Below are positions 24,256-36,291 of a stretch of 45,354 bases of DNA, in pieces. The position numbers and the translations under genes are program-made. The stretch lies in assembly GCF_001642735.1 (NCBI RefSeq), contig NZ_LWHM01000018.1, forward strand, positions 1 to 45,354, read 5' to 3'. Every line of letters starts with the position of its first letter. Position 1 is the stretch's first letter. This DNA comes from Pseudohongiella nitratireducens (GTDB taxonomy: Bacteria; Pseudomonadota; Gammaproteobacteria; Pseudomonadales; Pseudohongiellaceae). A model generated the notes under the pieces. It ran no database searches and was not told the DNA's origin. It saw nothing but the letters and a program-made list of their open reading frames with translations.

Positions 24256-25020
24256 ATGTTTGAGTGGATCGTTAGTCCGGAAGCCTGGGTAGCATTGGCC
24301 ACATTGATGGCACTGGAAATTGTGCTCGGTATCGATAACATTATTTTTATTTCGATTCTGGTCAGCCGTCTGCCTAAACAACAACGCGGTAAAGCCAGAC
24401 AGATCGGGATATCCCTGGCAATGATTTCTCGACTGGTACTACTATTCAGCCTGGCCTGGGTGATGGGGTTGGTTGAACCGATGTTTAGCGTGTTTGGGCA
24501 GGAGGTGTCGGGCAGGGACATTATTCTGGTTGCTGGCGGTTTGTTTCTGCTTGCCAAGTCCACACATGAAATCCATGGCAGCTTTGAAATTGAAGAGGCA
24601 TCAAAGAAGCAGTTAGCTGCTTCCGGTTTTGCCTCCATTCTCGTACAGATTGCTGTGCTTGATCTTGTGTTTTCGCTGGACTCGGTCATTACTGCTGTTG
24701 GCCTGGTCGACCATTTAAGTATCATGGTCATCGCTATTATCGCCTCAGTTGGCGTTATGCTTATTGCTGCAAAACCAATAGGCGATTTTGTCGATGCGAA
24801 TCCAACCATTAAAATGTTGGCGCTGTCATTTCTGATTCTGGTGGGTTTTACTTTGATTGCCGAAGGGTTTGATGTGCACATTCCGAAAGGGTATGTGTAT
24901 TTTGCGATGGCATTTTCCTTTATTGTCGAAATGCTGAATATCAAACTGAGATCGCGCAAGACGCAGAACTCCAAAACCCTTCAGTTATCCAAGAAAATAT
25001 CTGATGAGCAAGAATCATAA
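24256..25020 (+). CDS. TerC-family integral membrane protein
   Basis: 254 residues with about seven transmembrane helices. The two family motifs with buried acidic residues are ALEIVLGIDNIIFISIL (residues 17-33) and VLDLVFSLDSVITAVGL (about 135-151). These form the predicted metal path in TerC/Alx/YgdQ-type proteins, linked to Mn export and metal loading of secreted proteins. The basic C-terminal tail is cytoplasmic. A lipoprotein gene follows two bases later, probably in the same transcript. Confidence 0.9.
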   Translation: MFEWIVSPEAWVALATLMALEIVLGIDNIIFISILVSRLPKQQRGKARQIGISLAMISRLVLLFSLAWVMGLVEPMFSVFGQEVSGRDIILVAGGLFLLAKSTHEIHGSFEIEEASKKQLAASGFASILVQIAVLDLVFSLDSVITAVGLVDHLSIMVIAIIASVGVMLIAAKPIGDFVDANPTIKMLALSFLILVGFTLIAEGFDVHIPKGYVYFAMAFSFIVEMLNIKLRSRKTQNSKTLQLSKKISDEQES

Positions 25021-25022
25021 CC

Positions 25023-25478
25023 ATGAAACTTACTAAGAAAGCTGTTTCGCTCCTGATACCGTTGTTTCTCCTGAGTTGCGGAGGCAACCAGGTCAGGCTT
25101 TCGGAGTTTGACGAAGTCTTCGAAACCGAAATCCTGGATAATGGCACAAAATTTTTCACTTACCGCCTTATCCGCAAAGCCCCAATGGGAGCAAGAGATG
25201 CAGTAACCCTTGAGCCTGGATTGAATGATATCGAAGAGCAGAGCAGGCGCACAGGCCCTGGTGCCATGAGGTCAGGCGGAGGACCGGGCATGGATCTCAA
25301 CTTTGATGCAATAGAAGAGCAGCTTGAACTGAAGCTGGTTGAAACCGGTTATTGCCGGGATGGCTATCTGGAACTTGATTCATCTTCCATAAATGGTCAG
25401 TACGCTATCCGGGGGGAGTGTCGGGAAGCTGCCAATGAAAATGACCGACAAACATTTAACAATACTCAGAGCTTATGA
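25023..25478 (+). CDS. Lipoprotein, unknown function
   Basis: 151 residues with a lipobox (LIPLFLLSCGG, Cys about residue 19). The mature region is acidic; the middle is Gly-rich (GAMRSGGGPGM) and two Cys occur near the C-terminus (YCRDGYLELD, GECREAAN), likely a disulfide in the periplasm. The stop overlaps the peptidase start at 25475 by four bases. No family is recognised. Confidence 0.7.
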   Translation: MKLTKKAVSLLIPLFLLSCGGNQVRLSEFDEVFETEILDNGTKFFTYRLIRKAPMGARDAVTLEPGLNDIEEQSRRTGPGAMRSGGGPGMDLNFDAIEEQLELKLVETGYCRDGYLELDSSSINGQYAIRGECREAANENDRQTFNNTQSL

Positions 25479-26668
25479 TTCAAATGATTTTCCAGTCTTC
25501 CTATCAAATTGATCGTAGACCGTTTTGTATCCGCGTTTTGACTGCCGTGCTGCTTTCGACTGTCGTTTGCTCAAATGCCATTGCAAATGACAACGACCCA
25601 CGTGCCCGAGAAGCAGGGGTAGCGCCAGGTATCTATCAGCCAGGTCCACTCAATGCCATCACAGACGTGTCGGGCGTGCAGGTGGGGCATGTCTCCCTGA
25701 TAGAGGGTGATGACATTCGCACAGGTGTTACAGCGATTTTGCCGCATGGCGATAACCTCTATCAGAACAAGGTGCCAGCCGGGTATGCGCAGGGCAATGG
25801 CTACGGCAAAATGATGGGCACGACGCAAGTGATCGAACTGGGTGAGCTGGAAACCCCGGTTCTGCTGACCAACACGCTGTCAGTTCCTGAGGCCGCTGCG
25901 GGCACCATTGAGTGGACGCTGGCACAACCTGGCAATGAGCAGGTGCGCTCCGTTAATGCGGTGGTGGGTGAGACCAATGACGGACGTATCAACAATATTC
26001 GCTTACGTGCCATTAAACCCGAGCATGCCATTGAGGCCATTAACCAGGCAGTTAGCGGTCCGGTTGAGGAAGGTAGCATCGGTGCTGGAATGGGCACAGT
26101 AAATTTCGGCTGGAAAGGGGGCGTTGGTACCAGTTCTCGGGTATTGCCAGATGAAAATGGTGGTTTTACTGTTGGTGTGCTGGTGCAGACCAACTATGGG
26201 GGAGAGCTGCATATCATGGGCGTGCCCATAAACGCAGAGGCCTTGAATACTGCAGCAGCACGTGTCGCCCAGGAAGCCTCACCGGATGGTTCTGTCATGA
26301 TCATCATTGCGACTGACGCACCACTGTCAGATCGTAATCTTGAAAGGCTGGCCAAACGCTCTTTTTTGGGGCTGGGCAGAACCGGTTCAGCAATGTCCAA
26401 TGGTTCAGGGGATTACGCACTGGCTTTTTCAACCGCCGAATCGGTTCGACGCACAACAGCACGCAGAGCCATGCTGAGTCGTATTGCTGACTGGCCGAAT
26501 GGCGAAATGACACCATTGTTCCAGGCAGCCGTGGAGGCAACAGAGGAAGCGGTCTATAACGCATTGTTTAAAGCTTCAGATGTCAGGGGGGTGAATGCTG
26601 AACGCTACCCGCAACTGCCGGTTTCTGCGGCTCTGCAGATCCTGCGTGACAGACGTGCTATTGAGTGA
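25475..26668 (+). CDS. Periplasmic P1 (S58) family aminopeptidase, DmpA-like
   Basis: 397 residues with a signal peptide (CIRVLTAVLLSTVVCSNAIA). The DmpA/BapA-type N-terminal nucleophile fold shows in NAITDVSGVQVGHVSLIEG, VLLTNTLSVPEAA, VVGETNDG, WKGGVGTSSR (self-cleavage before the nucleophile Ser) and AFSTAES near the end. Family members release N-terminal D- or L-amino acids, or beta-amino acids, from peptides. The protein would split into alpha and beta subunits at the GTSS site. Co-transcribed with the upstream lipoprotein. Confidence 0.88.
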   Translation: MIQMIFQSSYQIDRRPFCIRVLTAVLLSTVVCSNAIANDNDPRAREAGVAPGIYQPGPLNAITDVSGVQVGHVSLIEGDDIRTGVTAILPHGDNLYQNKVPAGYAQGNGYGKMMGTTQVIELGELETPVLLTNTLSVPEAAAGTIEWTLAQPGNEQVRSVNAVVGETNDGRINNIRLRAIKPEHAIEAINQAVSGPVEEGSIGAGMGTVNFGWKGGVGTSSRVLPDENGGFTVGVLVQTNYGGELHIMGVPINAEALNTAAARVAQEASPDGSVMIIIATDAPLSDRNLERLAKRSFLGLGRTGSAMSNGSGDYALAFSTAESVRRTTARRAMLSRIADWPNGEMTPLFQAAVEATEEAVYNALFKASDVRGVNAERYPQLPVSAALQILRDRRAIE

Positions 26669-26681
26669 GTAGAATGCTGTT

Positions 26682-26954
26682 ATGATTTCATCGACGTTTA
26701 CATATGGTTCGAATGGCATGCAGTCTGCCTATCAGGGCATGACGCGTTCTGCACAGGACATTGCCAATGCCAGTGTGGCCAAGCCGGTAGCTGCAAATTC
26801 GCCAGCTAATGCTGTGCACCCGGTACCAGCCGGTGAGGACATGAACACGGCGCTGGTCGGCATGAAACAACAGCAACATCTGTTCAATGCTTCTGCAAAG
26901 GTTTTCAGTACCGCTGATCAGCAAATAGGCACTTTGCTCGATACCACTGCCTGA
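26682..26954 (+). CDS. Small flagellar-rod-like protein
   Basis: 90 residues. The N-terminus (GSNGMQSAYQGMTRSAQDIAN) and C-terminus (HLFNASAKVFSTADQQIGTL) resemble the N- and C-terminal helices of flagellar rod/hook proteins such as FlgC, joined by a short Pro/Ala linker. No flagellar gene is nearby. It could be a rod-like protein of another export apparatus, or an orphan flagellar part. Confidence 0.5.
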   Translation: MISSTFTYGSNGMQSAYQGMTRSAQDIANASVAKPVAANSPANAVHPVPAGEDMNTALVGMKQQQHLFNASAKVFSTADQQIGTLLDTTA

Positions 26955-26984
26955 AAACTGATCAGTGCCCGTCACATTATCCAC

Positions 26985-27013
26985 TTGAATCGCCCGGCGA
27001 TATTGTACATAAT
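26985..27013 (+). promoter_or_regulatory. Likely promoter of 4.5S RNA
   Basis: TTGAAT (26985-26990) and CATAAT (27008-27013) are 17 bases apart, followed by a G+C-rich discriminator. The transcript would carry a leader of about 65 bases, containing a CACAGTC/GACTGTG hairpin, to be removed from the RNA precursor. Confidence 0.55.
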
Positions 27014-27085
27014 GCCGCCCCTGCATTGATGCGGTGTTAACCGGGTTGTTGCAGCCACAGTCGCCCAGACTGTGAGACGCGTTAT

Positions 27086-27197
<112 letters not shown>

Positions 27198-27356
27198 TCC
27201 AAACCGATCCCTCCTGTCTGAACTATCTCTTGCGTAGCTTCCTCTTGTGTAGCCTCCTGATACTGGCATCACCGTCATTTCTTGCCAGCACAGTCTGTCA
27301 CTCCCTTGCTGATTCCCTTACAATGCCCCTTTGACATTATTCAGTAGCGAAACCGC

Positions 27357-29362
<2,006 letters not shown>

Positions 29363-29366
<4 letters not shown>

Positions 29367-29683
29367 CAGATATCAATGAGTTAATGAAACAAGCTAAACA
29401 AATGCAAGAGAAGTTTCAGGAGGCTCAGGCAGAGGCTGCCAAAAGAAGCGTAATCGGTGAATCAGGCGCCGGCCTGGTAAAAATTGAAGTCGGTGGTCGT
29501 TATGATGTCAGACGTGTTGAGATCGACCCTGACGTCATGAAAGAAGACAAAGAGATGGTTGAAGACCTGGTGGCTGCAGCATTTAATGATGCTGTTAAAA
29601 AGCTGGAAGAGACCAACAAGGACACCATGAGTCAGATGGCTTCTGGTTTCCAGATGCCAGAAGGATTCAAGTTTCCATTCTGA
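29363..29683 (+). CDS. ybaB: YbaB/EbfC family nucleoid-associated protein
   Basis: 106 residues. A dimeric DNA-binding protein with the family pattern: N-terminal helix ([20 protein letters not shown]), beta centre ([20 protein letters not shown]) and C-terminal helix ending in MPEGFKFPF. It overlaps dnaX by ATGA and recR by one base, the usual dnaX-ybaB-recR operon. Binds DNA and may affect nucleoid structure or RecR-dependent repair. Confidence 0.95.
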
Positions 29684-30279
29684 TGCTTAGTCCACTATTA
29701 CAAAACCTGATTCAGGCACTGCGTGTGTTGCCCGGTGTTGGTCCCAAATCGGCCCAGCGGATGGCATTCTATTTATTGCAACGCAATGTGGATGGCGGCA
29801 AGCAGCTTAGCGAAGTGCTGGCAGATGCCCTGGAAAATATCGGTCAGTGCCAGCAGTGCCATACCTTGACCGAAGCAGATTTATGCGGCATCTGCAGTAA
29901 TCCGCGCCGGGATCAATCCGTGCTTTGTGTAGTGGGTTCACCGGCAGATCTGCTCGCAATTGAACAAAGCGGCAGCTATCAGGGTTTGTATTTTCAGCTC
30001 ACAGGCCACCTGTCTCCGATTGACGGCATAGGCCCGGAAGAAATAGGCATAGATGCCTTGATGGAGCTGGTCGCCAGAAAACCGGTAGAAGAAGTGATTC
30101 TGGCTAATAACCCGACAGTAGAAGGCGAGGCGACGGCGTATTACATCGCCAACCTGCTCGCTGAACAATCAATAAAACTGACCCGTATTGCCCATGGCAT
30201 TCCAATGGGTGGCGAACTCGAATATGTCGATGGCGGTACGCTTACCCATGCATTCAACGGCCGGCAGCAGTTCAAATGA
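29683..30279 (+). CDS. recR: Recombination mediator protein RecR
   Basis: 198 residues, the standard length. The helix-hairpin-helix region ([20 protein letters not shown]) is followed by the four-Cys zinc finger (CQQCHTL, CGIC) and a Toprim domain ([29 protein letters not shown]). It acts with RecO and RecF to load RecA on gaps covered by SSB. Translation is coupled to ybaB upstream and to rnd downstream. Confidence 0.97.
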   Translation: MLSPLLQNLIQALRVLPGVGPKSAQRMAFYLLQRNVDGGKQLSEVLADALENIGQCQQCHTLTEADLCGICSNPRRDQSVLCVVGSPADLLAIEQSGSYQGLYFQLTGHLSPIDGIGPEEIGIDALMELVARKPVEEVILANNPTVEGEATAYYIANLLAEQSIKLTRIAHGIPMGGELEYVDGGTLTHAFNGRQQFK

Positions 30280-31496
30280 CAGATCAGGTACCACAAAATT
30301 TATCGGATTCATCAGCCATCCAACCGCCCGATTCGCAATATATAGTCGATGATGCTGAACTGGCCAAGGCTTGTGCCTATCTGCAACGTGCCAGCGTGCT
30401 GGCACTGGATACCGAATTTGTTCGCACCAATACCTTTTATCCCAAACCGGGACTGATTCAGATAGGTGATGGCCAGCGTATATTTTTACTGGACCCGCTG
30501 ACCTTGACGCAATGGCAACCGTTTCTCGACTTGCTGGCCGATCAGCAGATTACCAAGGTACTGCATTCAGGATCTGAGGATCTGGTCCTGTTGCAGCACA
30601 CCTTTGGTCAGTTGCCCGAACCTATGTTTGATACGCAAAAAGCAGCGGCATTCCTGGGCTATGGCGCTAATCTCAGTTACCTGAATATCGTCAAAGAACT
30701 CATCGGCGTAGAGCTGGAAAAGGGCGAGACACGTTCAGACTGGTGTGCTCGGCCGCTGAGTGAACGACAGCTGCATTACGCGGCGCTGGATGTGCATTAC
30801 CTGCCTTCCATTTACGAGACATTGCGGCAACAGCTGGACGAGAAAGGCTATTTGCGCTGGTTGCAGGATGAATGCCAGCAAATGCTCGATATTGCCTGGC
30901 AAAACGAAGATGACGCCTTGTGGCCAACCCTGTTTATCAACGTCGGCGGTGCCTGGCGACTGAACCCACAGCAACTGGCGATATTGCAGCAATTGGTGAT
31001 CTGGCGGGAAATCACGGCTCGTCAGCGTAATAAGCCCCGTAACTGGATTGCCAAAGATGCCGAACTGATTCTGCTGGTGCAACGAAAACCTCAGGACAGA
31101 CAGGCGCTGGCAGCAATCAAGGATGTCAGCAAATCCCTACAGCAACGCGATGGCGATGCCGTACTGCAGATCCTTCACCAGGATGCTGAGCTTTCGCCAC
31201 AGTTTAATGCGCTGGCAACAACGCTTAAAGCCACCTCTGGTCAGCCTTTGCCGCCTGCGCTCCGGCCGGCTGTTAAGCGGTTGCAACGAGCCGTCAGTCA
31301 GGTAGCGGAAGATGCTGGTATCGCGGCTGAACTGCTGGCCAGGAAGAAAGTACTGATTGAATTTTTGCAAGCCAACATGCATTGTCAGTCTGAGGAGCGT
31401 CTGGTCTGGCCTGCCGGAGTCGATGGCTGGCGTCGTGACCTGTTGAAAAAGCCGCTGTTTGAGGCGCTTCGGGATCAACCGGCTGAAGAGGCTTAA
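30276..31496 (+). CDS. rnd: Ribonuclease D
   Basis: 406 residues (E. coli 375). A 3'-5' exoribonuclease for tRNA and small RNA 3' processing. DEDD motifs: [15 protein letters not shown] (Exo I), [14 protein letters not shown] (Exo II) and [14 protein letters not shown] (Exo III with Tyr). An HRDC domain follows ([20 protein letters not shown]) and a second helical domain near the C-terminus. An extra ~20 polar residues precede Exo I. Overlaps recR by four bases. Confidence 0.95.
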   Translation: MTDQVPQNLSDSSAIQPPDSQYIVDDAELAKACAYLQRASVLALDTEFVRTNTFYPKPGLIQIGDGQRIFLLDPLTLTQWQPFLDLLADQQITKVLHSGSEDLVLLQHTFGQLPEPMFDTQKAAAFLGYGANLSYLNIVKELIGVELEKGETRSDWCARPLSERQLHYAALDVHYLPSIYETLRQQLDEKGYLRWLQDECQQMLDIAWQNEDDALWPTLFINVGGAWRLNPQQLAILQQLVIWREITARQRNKPRNWIAKDAELILLVQRKPQDRQALAAIKDVSKSLQQRDGDAVLQILHQDAELSPQFNALATTLKATSGQPLPPALRPAVKRLQRAVSQVAEDAGIAAELLARKKVLIEFLQANMHCQSEERLVWPAGVDGWRRDLLKKPLFEALRDQPAEEA

Positions 31497-31500
31497 GGTT

Positions 31501-32046
31501 TTGGCAAAGGGGTTGAAACAAGGTGTTGCGAAGCTGGTAAATGACCAGGATCGTGAACTGGCCGATTTGCCAGTGCATGAGCCTGGAAACCAGGCTGGCC
31601 TGAGAGATAAATTCTGGGAGTTACCGTTAACGTCGCTGACATCCCGCGAGTGGGAAGCACTGTGCGATGGCTGTGCACGCTGCTGCCTGCATAAATTGCA
31701 GGACGAAGATGATGACCTTGAGCTTTACTACACCCGAGTCGTCTGTCAGTACCTCGATGAGGACACTTGTCAGTGCCGGCACTATCAGACCCGGCAACAA
31801 CTGGTGCCCGACTGCCTGGTGATGGACCCGGAGATACTTGAGGAAGCGGTTGACTGGATGCCGTCCACTTGTGCCTATAAATTGCGCTATTATGGAAAGC
31901 CGCTGGAAGACTGGCATCCACTCATCGCGGGCAATCGCCGTTTAATGGATGAGCGGGATATATCGGTGACCGGCAAGGTGATTCCGGATTCGCATGTCTC
32001 CGAGGATGGAATAGAAGAACACATTATTCGTTGGGTCAGTCATTAA
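31501..32046 (+). CDS. ycgN: YcgN-type UPF0260 cysteine-cluster protein
   Basis: About 181 residues from a TTG at 31501, since no in-frame ATG precedes the conserved core; TTG 31459 or 31513 are alternatives. Core motifs: WEALCDGCARCCLHKL (CxxCxxCC), DDLELYYTRVVCQYLD and CQCRHYQTRQQLVPDC, then WMPSTCAYKLRYYGKPL. The Cys pattern is that of the YkgJ/UPF0260 group thought to bind zinc or an iron-sulfur cluster. The rnd-ycgN order is shared by many gammaproteobacteria. Confidence 0.85.
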   Translation: MAKGLKQGVAKLVNDQDRELADLPVHEPGNQAGLRDKFWELPLTSLTSREWEALCDGCARCCLHKLQDEDDDLELYYTRVVCQYLDEDTCQCRHYQTRQQLVPDCLVMDPEILEEAVDWMPSTCAYKLRYYGKPLEDWHPLIAGNRRLMDERDISVTGKVIPDSHVSEDGIEEHIIRWVSH

Positions 32047-32094
32047 CATCCTCTGACTGCCCGCTGGCAAGGACGATATGAGAGCCATAATTTG

Positions 32095-32433
32095 ATGCTG
32101 GATATTTACGGATACCTGACTAGCTGGGGCGTGTACCTGGTAGCCGGCACGCTTTGCTATATCCTGTTCTATAAGGCGACCGGCAAAATTCCTTACAAGT
32201 GGCTGGCAAATCCGCTGCGGGGCATCATGCTGGCTGTAACCTTTACACCCTGGTATGTCGCCGCTGATTCGGATCTGATGGCGCCTGCCTTGATGGTGAT
32301 TGCCCTGGATATGATTACCCTGGGAGGCGACGCATTTATCAGGGCGGCTGTCCCATTGGTACTGGCGATAGGGCTGGGGATTGTGTTATCACTGATCTGG
32401 ACGATTTTCCGCGCGCGAGCCAAGCGGAACTAA
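32095..32433 (+). CDS. Small inner-membrane protein, unknown
   Basis: 112 residues from ATG 32095, with three to four hydrophobic helices (WGVYLVAGTLCYILFY, GIMLAVTFTPWYVAA, ALMVIALDMITLGGDAF, VPLVLAIGLGIVLSLIW) and a basic C-terminus (FRARAKRN). It lies between ycgN and the MoxR gene in the same direction and is probably co-transcribed. Homologues are seen next to rnd/ycgN in related bacteria; the function is unknown. Confidence 0.75.
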   Translation: MLDIYGYLTSWGVYLVAGTLCYILFYKATGKIPYKWLANPLRGIMLAVTFTPWYVAADSDLMAPALMVIALDMITLGGDAFIRAAVPLVLAIGLGIVLSLIWTIFRARAKRN

Positions 32434-32463
32434 TTCAATCCAGATCAGATATCAGGAAGCGCC

Positions 32464-33351
32464 GTGAGTGATAATGGGAGTGGCATGACCGGGACAGCAC
32501 CGGCAATGAAATTTCAAAGTACAGCCAGCTATGTCGCAACCGAAGACCTGCAGATGGCTGTTAACGCTGCAGTCACCTTGCAAAAACCGTTGCTGGTTAA
32601 AGGTGAACCGGGCACTGGTAAAACCATGCTGGCTGAACAGATTGCCGACTCACTGGGGCTGAAGCTGGTCGCCTGGCATATCAAGTCCACGACCCGCGCT
32701 CAGCAAGGTCTGTACGAGTATGATGCCGTTTCTCGCCTGCGTGATTCCCAACTGGGCGACGACCGGGTTCATGACATCGGCAACTATATCCTCAAAGGCA
32801 AACTCTGGCAGGCGTTCGAATCGGAAGAACAGGTTGTGCTGTTGATTGATGAAATCGACAAGGCTGACATTGAGTTTCCCAATGATCTGTTGCTCGAACT
32901 CGACAAGATGGAGTTTCATGTCTACGAAACGCAGACACAGATCAAGGCGAAACACCGTCCGATTGTCATCATTACCAGTAATAACGAAAAAGAACTGCCC
33001 GACGCTTTTTTACGCCGCTGTTTTTTTCACTATATCCAGTTCCCGGACCGCAATACCCTGCAGGATATTGTCCAGGTGCATTACCCGGATATTAAGAGTG
33101 AACTGCTAAGCCATGCCCTCGATGTCTTTTTTGATGTCCGCAAAGTACAGGGCCTGAAGAAGAAACCTTCTACCTCTGAATTGATTGACTGGCTGAAGTT
33201 ACTGATGTCAGACGATCTGCCTGAATCCGTGTTTCAGGATAAAGACGCTTCAAAAGCCATCCCTCCGCTATACGGTGCTTTGCTCAAGAACGAACAGGAT
33301 GTCCATTTGCTTGAGAAACTCGCATTCATGCATCGCGCCAAGCGGTCATGA
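32464..33351 (+). CDS. MoxR-family AAA+ ATPase
   Basis: 295 residues from GTG 32464 behind AGGAAG. AAA+ motifs: Walker A VKGEPGTGKTML, Walker B VVLLIDEIDKAD, sensor 1 IVIITSNNEKELPDAFLRRC with the Arg finger. MoxR ATPases act as chaperone-like partners of VWA-domain proteins in cofactor insertion or complex assembly. The adjacent gene encodes such a VWA protein, 34 bases downstream, so the two form a functional pair. Target unknown. Confidence 0.92.
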   Translation: MSDNGSGMTGTAPAMKFQSTASYVATEDLQMAVNAAVTLQKPLLVKGEPGTGKTMLAEQIADSLGLKLVAWHIKSTTRAQQGLYEYDAVSRLRDSQLGDDRVHDIGNYILKGKLWQAFESEEQVVLLIDEIDKADIEFPNDLLLELDKMEFHVYETQTQIKAKHRPIVIITSNNEKELPDAFLRRCFFHYIQFPDRNTLQDIVQVHYPDIKSELLSHALDVFFDVRKVQGLKKKPSTSELIDWLKLLMSDDLPESVFQDKDASKAIPPLYGALLKNEQDVHLLEKLAFMHRAKRS

Positions 33352-33384
33352 CACAGTCATTCATGTCCCTGGAATGATGAAATC

Positions 33385-34563
33385 ATGCTGATTCGTTTCT
33401 ACCTGACATTGCGTGACCATGGTATTGCCGTTTCATTGACCGAACTGTTCAATCTTTATGGTTGCCTTCAGGCAGGGTATGCCTTTGCCGATACTGATGC
33501 CTTCTACCGCCTGGCACGAATCTGTCTGGTCAAAGACGAAAAGCACTTTGATAAGTATGACAAGGCTTTCGCTGCTTTTTTTGAGCAGGTAGCGATTCTG
33601 GATAAGGCACTTGATATCCATCTGCCGGAAGAATGGTTGCGCAAGGAGTTTGAGGCGGCGCTTACGGATGAAGAGCGCGCCATGATCGAAAAAATGGGCG
33701 GCCTTGATGCGGTCATGGAAGCTTTCCGGGAACGACTCAAAGATCAGAAAGAACGTCACCAGGGTGGTAATCAGTGGATTGGAACAGGTGGCACATCTCC
33801 CTTTGGCGGGTTTGGCTATAACCCGGCCGGTATTCGAATTGGCCAGTCTGAAGGTCGGGAAGGGCGCGCCATTAAAGTTTGGGAGAAAAGGCAGTTCAAG
33901 GACCTGGATGACAGTGCCGAAATTGGTACCCGCAATATAAAAATGGCCTTGCGCCGACTGCGCAAATTCGCCCGCAGTGGTGCTGAGCAGGAGCTGGATG
34001 TTAACGACACCATCACTTCAACTGCCCGTCGAGGCGGTCTGCTCGATATCAAAATGGTTCCCGAACGGCATAATGCCGTAAAAGTCCTGCTCTTCTTTGA
34101 TATTGGCGGCTCCATGGACCCTTATGTGCACCTGTGTGAAGATCTGTTCTCTGCTGCCAAGTCAGAGTTCAAGCATATGGAGTACTTCTATTTTCATAAT
34201 TTCATCTACGAATCGGTATGGAAAAAGAGTCGCAGACGTCATACAGAGACAACGCCGTTGTATGATGTGATCCACAAGTATGGACCTGACTATAAAATCA
34301 TATTTGTGGGTGATGCCACTATGGCCCCCTATGAAATTACCGAAGCAGGTGGCAGTATCGAACATTACAATGAAGAGCCGGGTGCTGTGTGGATGCAGCG
34401 CATGACCGAGCACTTTGACAAAGTGGCCTGGATCAACCCGGTGAATGAGAGTTATTGGCGACATGGCTATTCGATCGGTATTGTCCGAGAGCTGATCGAA
34501 AACCGGATGTTTCCCATGACCGTAACCGGTCTGGAGTCTGCCATGTCATACCTTGCACGTTAG
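33385..34563 (+). CDS. VWA-domain protein, CoxE-like, partner of the MoxR ATPase
   Basis: 392 residues. The N-terminal ~190 residues are helical; a Gly-rich stretch (GGTSPFGGFGYNPAG) follows. The C-terminal von Willebrand A domain has the MIDAS motif as DIGGSMD (D-x-G-x-S) with later FVGDATMAPYE. The family is often encoded beside MoxR ATPases and is involved in metal-dependent protein assembly (CoxE-type). No signal peptide, so cytoplasmic. A separate promoter for the next gene is likely, as 28 bases separate them. Confidence 0.9.
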   Translation: MLIRFYLTLRDHGIAVSLTELFNLYGCLQAGYAFADTDAFYRLARICLVKDEKHFDKYDKAFAAFFEQVAILDKALDIHLPEEWLRKEFEAALTDEERAMIEKMGGLDAVMEAFRERLKDQKERHQGGNQWIGTGGTSPFGGFGYNPAGIRIGQSEGREGRAIKVWEKRQFKDLDDSAEIGTRNIKMALRRLRKFARSGAEQELDVNDTITSTARRGGLLDIKMVPERHNAVKVLLFFDIGGSMDPYVHLCEDLFSAAKSEFKHMEYFYFHNFIYESVWKKSRRRHTETTPLYDVIHKYGPDYKIIFVGDATMAPYEITEAGGSIEHYNEEPGAVWMQRMTEHFDKVAWINPVNESYWRHGYSIGIVRELIENRMFPMTVTGLESAMSYLAR

Positions 34564-34591
34564 GGCAGAACACTAATGAGGAATAATAACG

Positions 34592-36283
34592 ATGTATGCA
34601 AGTGAGGCAATGTCCAGCCGGGAAGATCTGAATCCTGAGAATTTTCAGACTATCCGTGAAGTGTTCGAAAACAGTTTTGAAAAATATCCTGACAACCCGG
34701 CATTTTCCTGTCTGGGTCATCAAATAACCTTTCGCGAACTGGACATTAAAAGTGCCCAGCTGGCTGAGTGGTTAATCAATAACAGTGGCCTCAAAGCAGG
34801 CGACCGTATTGCTATTCAGTTACCTAATGTTCTGCAGTTTCCCATCGCAGTGGTGGCTGCTGCTCGCGCCGGGCTGGTTATTGTTAATACCAACCCGCTG
34901 TACACATCCCGGGAAATGCTGCACCAATTCAAGGACTCGGGCGCTCGCGGTATTATCATCCTCGAAAACTTCTGCCATAACCTGCAGAAAATTCTGCCTG
35001 AAACCAACATTCAGTGCATTGTTACCACGCAACTGGCGGATATATTGCCTCAGCCCAAGCGGACTTTGATGAACCTGGCCGTGCGCTACCTGAAGCGCAT
35101 GGTGCCGTCCTGGCGCATCCCCGGCACACATTCGCTGCCATCCATTTTATCGACCATGCCCGAGCAGTCAGCTGAAGCTAACCGCCAGGTTGGCAGAACC
35201 GAAGACCGCGCCCGAAACCGTGATGATCTGGCTCTGATTCTCTATACCGGTGGCACCACTGGCCCGGCAAAAGGGGCCATGCTGACGCACAGCAACCTGG
35301 TTAATAACATGATGCAATTACGCAGTGTCAGCCAGTATCTGATCAATGATGGCAGTGACACGATCATTGCGCCATTGCCGCTTTATCACACCTATGCCTT
35401 TATGCTGCATTGCCTGACGGGCTTCTATGCCGGTAATCATAATGTACTGATCCCCAACCCGCGCGATCTGGATGATTTGATCAAGACATTAAAGTCGCTC
35501 CCGGAAATTAATGGCTTTGTTGGTATCAATACGCTGTTTCTGGCGATGTGCCGACACAAAGATATTGACCAGGTCGACTTTAGCAAGATGCGCTTTACTG
35601 GTTCGGGCGGCATGGCACTGACAATCCGGGTGGCAGAGGAGTGGCAACGGGTCACTGGCTGCCAGGTATATGAAGGTTATGGTCTGACTGAGTGTTCACC
35701 GGTGGTCAGTATCAACCCGCATGACGATGTTCGCATTGGTACCGTGGGTATCGCTGTCCCTGGCACAGATGTAAAAACCGTGGATGAACAAGGCCAGGAT
35801 ACGGGCTTTAATGCCAAGGGCGAGTTGCTGGTGCGTGGCCCCCAGGTGATGAAAGGCTATTGGCAAAATGAAGAGGCGACGCGCAAATCCATCGATGAAG
35901 AAGGCTGGTTCAAGACCGGTGATTATGCCGAAATCAGCGAAGATGGCTTTATTCGCATCGTTGACCGCAAAAAAGACATGATTAATGTCTCTGGCTTCAA
36001 TGTATTTCCCAGTGAGGTGGAAGAAGTTGTAAACTCGCATCCCGGCGTGGCAGAAAGCGCAGCGATTGGTGTACCCAGCGAGAAAAGCGGGGAGTCGGTA
36101 AAGCTGTTTGTTGTGCGTCGAGATAATGTCCTGACTCTGGATGAGCTGACTTCATACTGCCGGGAAAATTTAACGGCATACAAAGTCCCTCGTGAAATTG
36201 TGTTTGTTGATGACCTGCCAAAATCCAATGTTGGCAAGATTCTACGCCGCGAGCTCCGGGAACAGGAAGAAGCCAAGAGCTGA
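34592..36283 (+). CDS. fadD: Long-chain fatty acyl-CoA ligase
   Basis: 563 residues (E. coli FadD 561). Activates long-chain fatty acids to acyl-CoA through acyl-AMP at the inner membrane. ANL-superfamily motifs: LILYTGGTTGPAKGAML (P-loop), YGLTECSP, and WFKTGDYAEISEDGFIRIVD leading to the FACS motif, with the catalytic Lys in PKSNVGKILRREL. ATG 34592 is preceded by GAGGAA. A G+C-rich hairpin follows at 36292-36320. Confidence 0.94.
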   Translation: MYASEAMSSREDLNPENFQTIREVFENSFEKYPDNPAFSCLGHQITFRELDIKSAQLAEWLINNSGLKAGDRIAIQLPNVLQFPIAVVAAARAGLVIVNTNPLYTSREMLHQFKDSGARGIIILENFCHNLQKILPETNIQCIVTTQLADILPQPKRTLMNLAVRYLKRMVPSWRIPGTHSLPSILSTMPEQSAEANRQVGRTEDRARNRDDLALILYTGGTTGPAKGAMLTHSNLVNNMMQLRSVSQYLINDGSDTIIAPLPLYHTYAFMLHCLTGFYAGNHNVLIPNPRDLDDLIKTLKSLPEINGFVGINTLFLAMCRHKDIDQVDFSKMRFTGSGGMALTIRVAEEWQRVTGCQVYEGYGLTECSPVVSINPHDDVRIGTVGIAVPGTDVKTVDEQGQDTGFNAKGELLVRGPQVMKGYWQNEEATRKSIDEEGWFKTGDYAEISEDGFIRIVDRKKDMINVSGFNVFPSEVEEVVNSHPGVAESAAIGVPSEKSGESVKLFVVRRDNVLTLDELTSYCRENLTAYKVPREIVFVDDLPKSNVGKILRRELREQEEAKS

Positions 36284-36291
36284 TATTAAGA

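Noticed and set aside
32464-34563. MoxR-VWA pair as a defence system
   Set aside because: No effector, nuclease or membrane toxin gene adjoins it; the neighbours are housekeeping genes in a conserved order.
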